Positions 7,249-8,563 of a DNA stretch of 8,563 bases are shown piece by piece; positions within the stretch are counted from its first letter, which is position 1; each line of letters begins with the position of its first letter. This DNA comes from Cytophagaceae bacterium (GTDB lineage Bacteria > Bacteroidota > Bacteroidia > Cytophagales > Flexibacteraceae). The position numbers and the translations under genes are program-made. The stretch spans positions 1 to 8,563 of the forward strand of contig CANHWS010000145.1 of NCBI GenBank assembly GCA_947464365.1. Direction: 5' to 3'. Below the pieces are notes generated by a model that searched no databases, was not told where the DNA came from, and was given only the letters and a program-made list of their open reading frames with translations.

Positions 7249-8241
7249 CTAGTTGGTTAGGATACTGACATTAGCTTTGATCCGGATTGATTTTCTACGT
7301 ATGCCGCTCACGGAGTTGAATGCAATCGTATCTACAATGCTGGTGACGTTTACGATTGCATTGTAAGGCGGAGTCAAAGGATCGAGCGGGAAGGAGCGTA
7401 CCACATAAGACTTGTTTGGCTCGATCTTGATTTTCTTTTGTGAGGCATTCGGTGTCCAGACCCTGCGCAGTGAGTCAGCATTGAAGGCTGCAATTGAAGA
7501 GGTGGTTGGGCGAATGCCGCCTACGAACGGATTGGTGATCTGCGAGGACGGGAACCCAATAAATGAAGTATTTATGTTCGAAATTGGGAGGTCAGGTGAG
7601 AAGAAGTAAGGCTCACCGGTTAGTGTGTCTACACCATAAGCGAGATCGATTTTAAGATCGTTTCGGAAACGATTCGAAATGGATTGCGTCCGTGTACTCA
7701 AGAATTGGGCATATACAGTGCCAGCTGTTGCCACAGTAGCAGGTAATCCTTGTCTGTATAATGTGATCTCCTTGATGTTGGTGCCTGTCGTTGGGCGCAT
7801 CACGTTGATTTTGAAGAACGTGAACGATTCTTGTCCTCTTACATCCCTTGTGTAGAAGCCCAGTTTGATCCAGGCTGCGGTCGTGGTAGGAATGCGGTAG
7901 GTGTAGCTGTAGTTGCCAGAGGTGGCACCTCGCAATGAATCTACCTTAAGTAAGGTATAGGTGTAGTTGAGGCTGCTTGATCGCACAATGCGGTTAGCTA
8001 CCAAACCGAGTGGTGAACTGGCTGTGAAATTGAAAGTGATCGAGTCACCAGCGATGACAAAGGCATTTTCAAGATCAGCTGCTGGCCAGTTGGTGCCTGT
8101 GAGTCGAATCTCAGGTCGTGGTACCAAGTCTGGGCCAGGAATGTTGTTGATCTCTTGCTTTGGTGTTGGCACACAGCTGGTTAGGGCAGCGACAAGCGCG
8201 GCACCTAGGGCAAGTGGCTTTAGTAAATTGCGGAACATCAT
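7249..8241 (-). CDS. Predicted lipoprotein of unknown function
   Basis: The protein has 330 residues with a clear SPII signal: MMFRNLLKPLALGAALVAAL followed by the lipobox LTSC (20-23), so Cys23 would be lipidated, leaving about 308 mature residues on the outer membrane or cell surface. After a Pro-rich linker, residues about 44-147 look like one beta-sandwich (Ig-like) domain: PEIRLTGTNW, GDSITFNFTASS, and a closing strand block around WIKLGFYTRDVRG. Residues about 155-330 form a second beta-rich region with DLKIDLAYG, YFFSPD and a Ser/Asn-rich centre. This two-part plan recalls other Bacteroidota cell-surface lipoproteins, but I do not recognise a named family. The frame is open to a TTG at 8337; that codon is part of the predicted promoter and only the ATG pair at 8241/8238 gives a proper signal peptide. 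A single-gene transcript is suggested by its own promoter and terminator. Confidence 0.8.
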   Translation of the reverse strand: MMFRNLLKPLALGAALVAALTSCVPTPKQEINNIPGPDLVPRPEIRLTGTNWPAADLENAFVIAGDSITFNFTASSPLGLVANRIVRSSSLNYTYTLLKVDSLRGATSGNYSYTYRIPTTTAAWIKLGFYTRDVRGQESFTFFKINVMRPTTGTNIKEITLYRQGLPATVATAGTVYAQFLSTRTQSISNRFRNDLKIDLAYGVDTLTGEPYFFSPDLPISNINTSFIGFPSSQITNPFVGGIRPTTSSIAAFNADSLRRVWTPNASQKKIKIEPNKSYVVRSFPLDPLTPPYNAIVNVTSIVDTIAFNSVSGIRRKSIRIKANVSILTN

Positions 8242-8273
8242 AACGTAAACGTGATATTCATCCTCACGCAATG

Positions 8274-8303
8274 TTGGCTTAACACTGGCATAGGATAGGT
8301 TTG
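8274..8303 (+). promoter_or_regulatory. Possible rightward promoter opposing the lipoprotein promoter
   Basis: TTG (8274-8276), a 19-base spacer and a perfect TAGGTTTG (8296-8303) match the Bacteroidota promoter pattern on the plus strand. It points into 8310 onward, where no rightward gene exists, so any product would be a non-coding or antisense RNA against the chorismate mutase 3' end. The motif is short and may be a chance match. Confidence 0.2.
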
Positions 8304-8306
8304 GGT

Positions 8307-8337
8307 CAAAACTAACAAGCGAATGGGGTAAAACCAA
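8307..8337 (-). promoter_or_regulatory. Lipoprotein gene promoter, Bacteroidota type
   Basis: On the minus strand a TTG -33 element (8335-8337), a 20-base spacer and TAGTTTTG (8307-8314) fully match TTG-N17-23-TAnnTTTG. Transcription would start near 8300, giving a leader of about 60 bases to the ATG at 8241. This supports the shorter start for the lipoprotein. Confidence 0.5.
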
Positions 8338-8364
8338 TCCCGATGCGGACTATTTGTGCGAATT

Positions 8365-8388
8365 TGTCTTGAAATCCTAATCAAGACA
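8365..8388. other. Perfect 8-bp inverted repeat upstream of the lipoprotein promoter
   Basis: TGTCTTGA (8365-8372) and TCAAGACA (8381-8388) are exact complements around an 8-base AT-rich loop, with two further possible G-T pairs outside. The near edge is 28 bases upstream of the lipoprotein -33 element and the far edge about 50 bases past the chorismate mutase stop. It could be an operator for a dimeric regulator or a terminator hairpin; there is no following T-run on the minus strand, so the latter is less convincing. Confidence 0.35.
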
Positions 8389-8405
8389 GGCATTATGTGG
8401 CCAAA

Positions 8406-8423
8406 GTTGCCTTTTAGAGCAAC
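8406..8423 (-). terminator. Weak hairpin after the chorismate mutase gene
   Basis: GTTGC (8406-8410) and GCAAC (8419-8423) form a 5-bp stem with an 8-base loop. Read leftward it lies 18 bases after the stop codon and is followed by TTT. The short stem and short T-run make it a weak terminator candidate. Confidence 0.25.
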
Positions 8424-8440
8424 AATATTTGGTGCTAGCC

Positions 8441-8563
8441 TCAGTCTGGAGTGTTGATCAGCTGGTGTTGCAGGCCAAGAGACTCTGTGTGAATTAGCTC
8501 GTAAAGTTTCTGTAGTAACGTTGGCGACAGGCCTAGCTCGATCCCTTTTTGGGTGCGGCTATC
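8441..8563 (-). CDS. Chorismate mutase (AroQ class) C-terminal end; 5' part outside the window
   Basis: The last 40 residues and TGA stop of a leftward gene that enters from the right edge. The visible sequence begins DSRTQKGIELGLSPTLLQ and continues KLYELIHTESLGLQHQLIN, ending TPD. This matches the final helix of AroQ-class chorismate mutases, which convert chorismate to prephenate for phenylalanine and tyrosine synthesis: a GLSP turn, then a (L/I)(F/Y)xxIHxES...Q helix. Ser28 and Gln32 of the fragment sit four apart like S84 and Q88 of the E. coli domain, the latter an active-site residue. In Bacteroidota this domain can stand alone or be the C-terminal half of a fusion with DAHP synthase; the window cannot tell which. 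The reading frame is short but the motif agreement is good. Confidence 0.75.
   Translation of the reverse strand, partial: DSRTQKGIELGLSPTLLQKLYELIHTESLGLQHQLINTPD

Noticed and set aside
8242..8337. 32-residue N-terminal extension of the lipoprotein
   Set aside because: It would bury the SPII signal peptide, and its TTG start coincides with the predicted -33 element.
1..8563. Mobile element, CRISPR array, defence system or tRNA/rRNA genes
   Set aside because: No transposase or integrase, terminal repeats, regularly spaced repeats or cloverleaf structures were seen on either strand.

Overview
The window is ordinary bacterial chromosome, most likely from a member of the Bacteroidota (possibly a Cytophagales-like lineage; I would not go below phylum from sequence alone). 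Four signs point there. The partial DnaE has the SPPDFDIDYSW version of the catalytic motif, which I associate with the short second DnaE of Bacteroidota. Clear Shine-Dalgarno sites are absent before the genes. Perfect matches to the Bacteroidota -7 promoter element TAnnTTTG precede uvrB and a lipoprotein gene. The lipoprotein itself is a Ser/Thr/Asn-rich SPII protein of a kind common in that phylum.

Layout, left to right. A DNA polymerase III alpha subunit (accessory type, N-terminus cut off by the window) runs rightward to 2694. It meets murE (peptidoglycan meso-diaminopimelate ligase, leftward) tail to tail, with four bases between the stop codons. A small two-repeat TerB-like protein follows, also leftward. 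A roughly 200 bp intergenic region then separates it from the divergent uvrB (nucleotide excision repair, rightward). After uvrB comes a spacer of about 220 bp with two hairpins, one a good bidirectional terminator that ends the next gene, a leftward lipoprotein of unknown function. At the right edge a leftward reading frame of 40 codons is the C-terminal end of an AroQ-class chorismate mutase domain.

The genes do not form one pathway. Two are DNA repair or damage-tolerance genes (the accessory DnaE and UvrB), but they are separated by murE and the TerB-like gene and are not co-transcribed. murE stands alone here, outside any visible division/cell-wall cluster. I found no mobile element, CRISPR array, tRNA, rRNA or defence system, and nothing I would call a previously undescribed system. 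The most useful results are the partial chorismate mutase gene at the edge, corrected starts for uvrB, the TerB-like gene and the lipoprotein gene, and several candidate promoters and hairpins.
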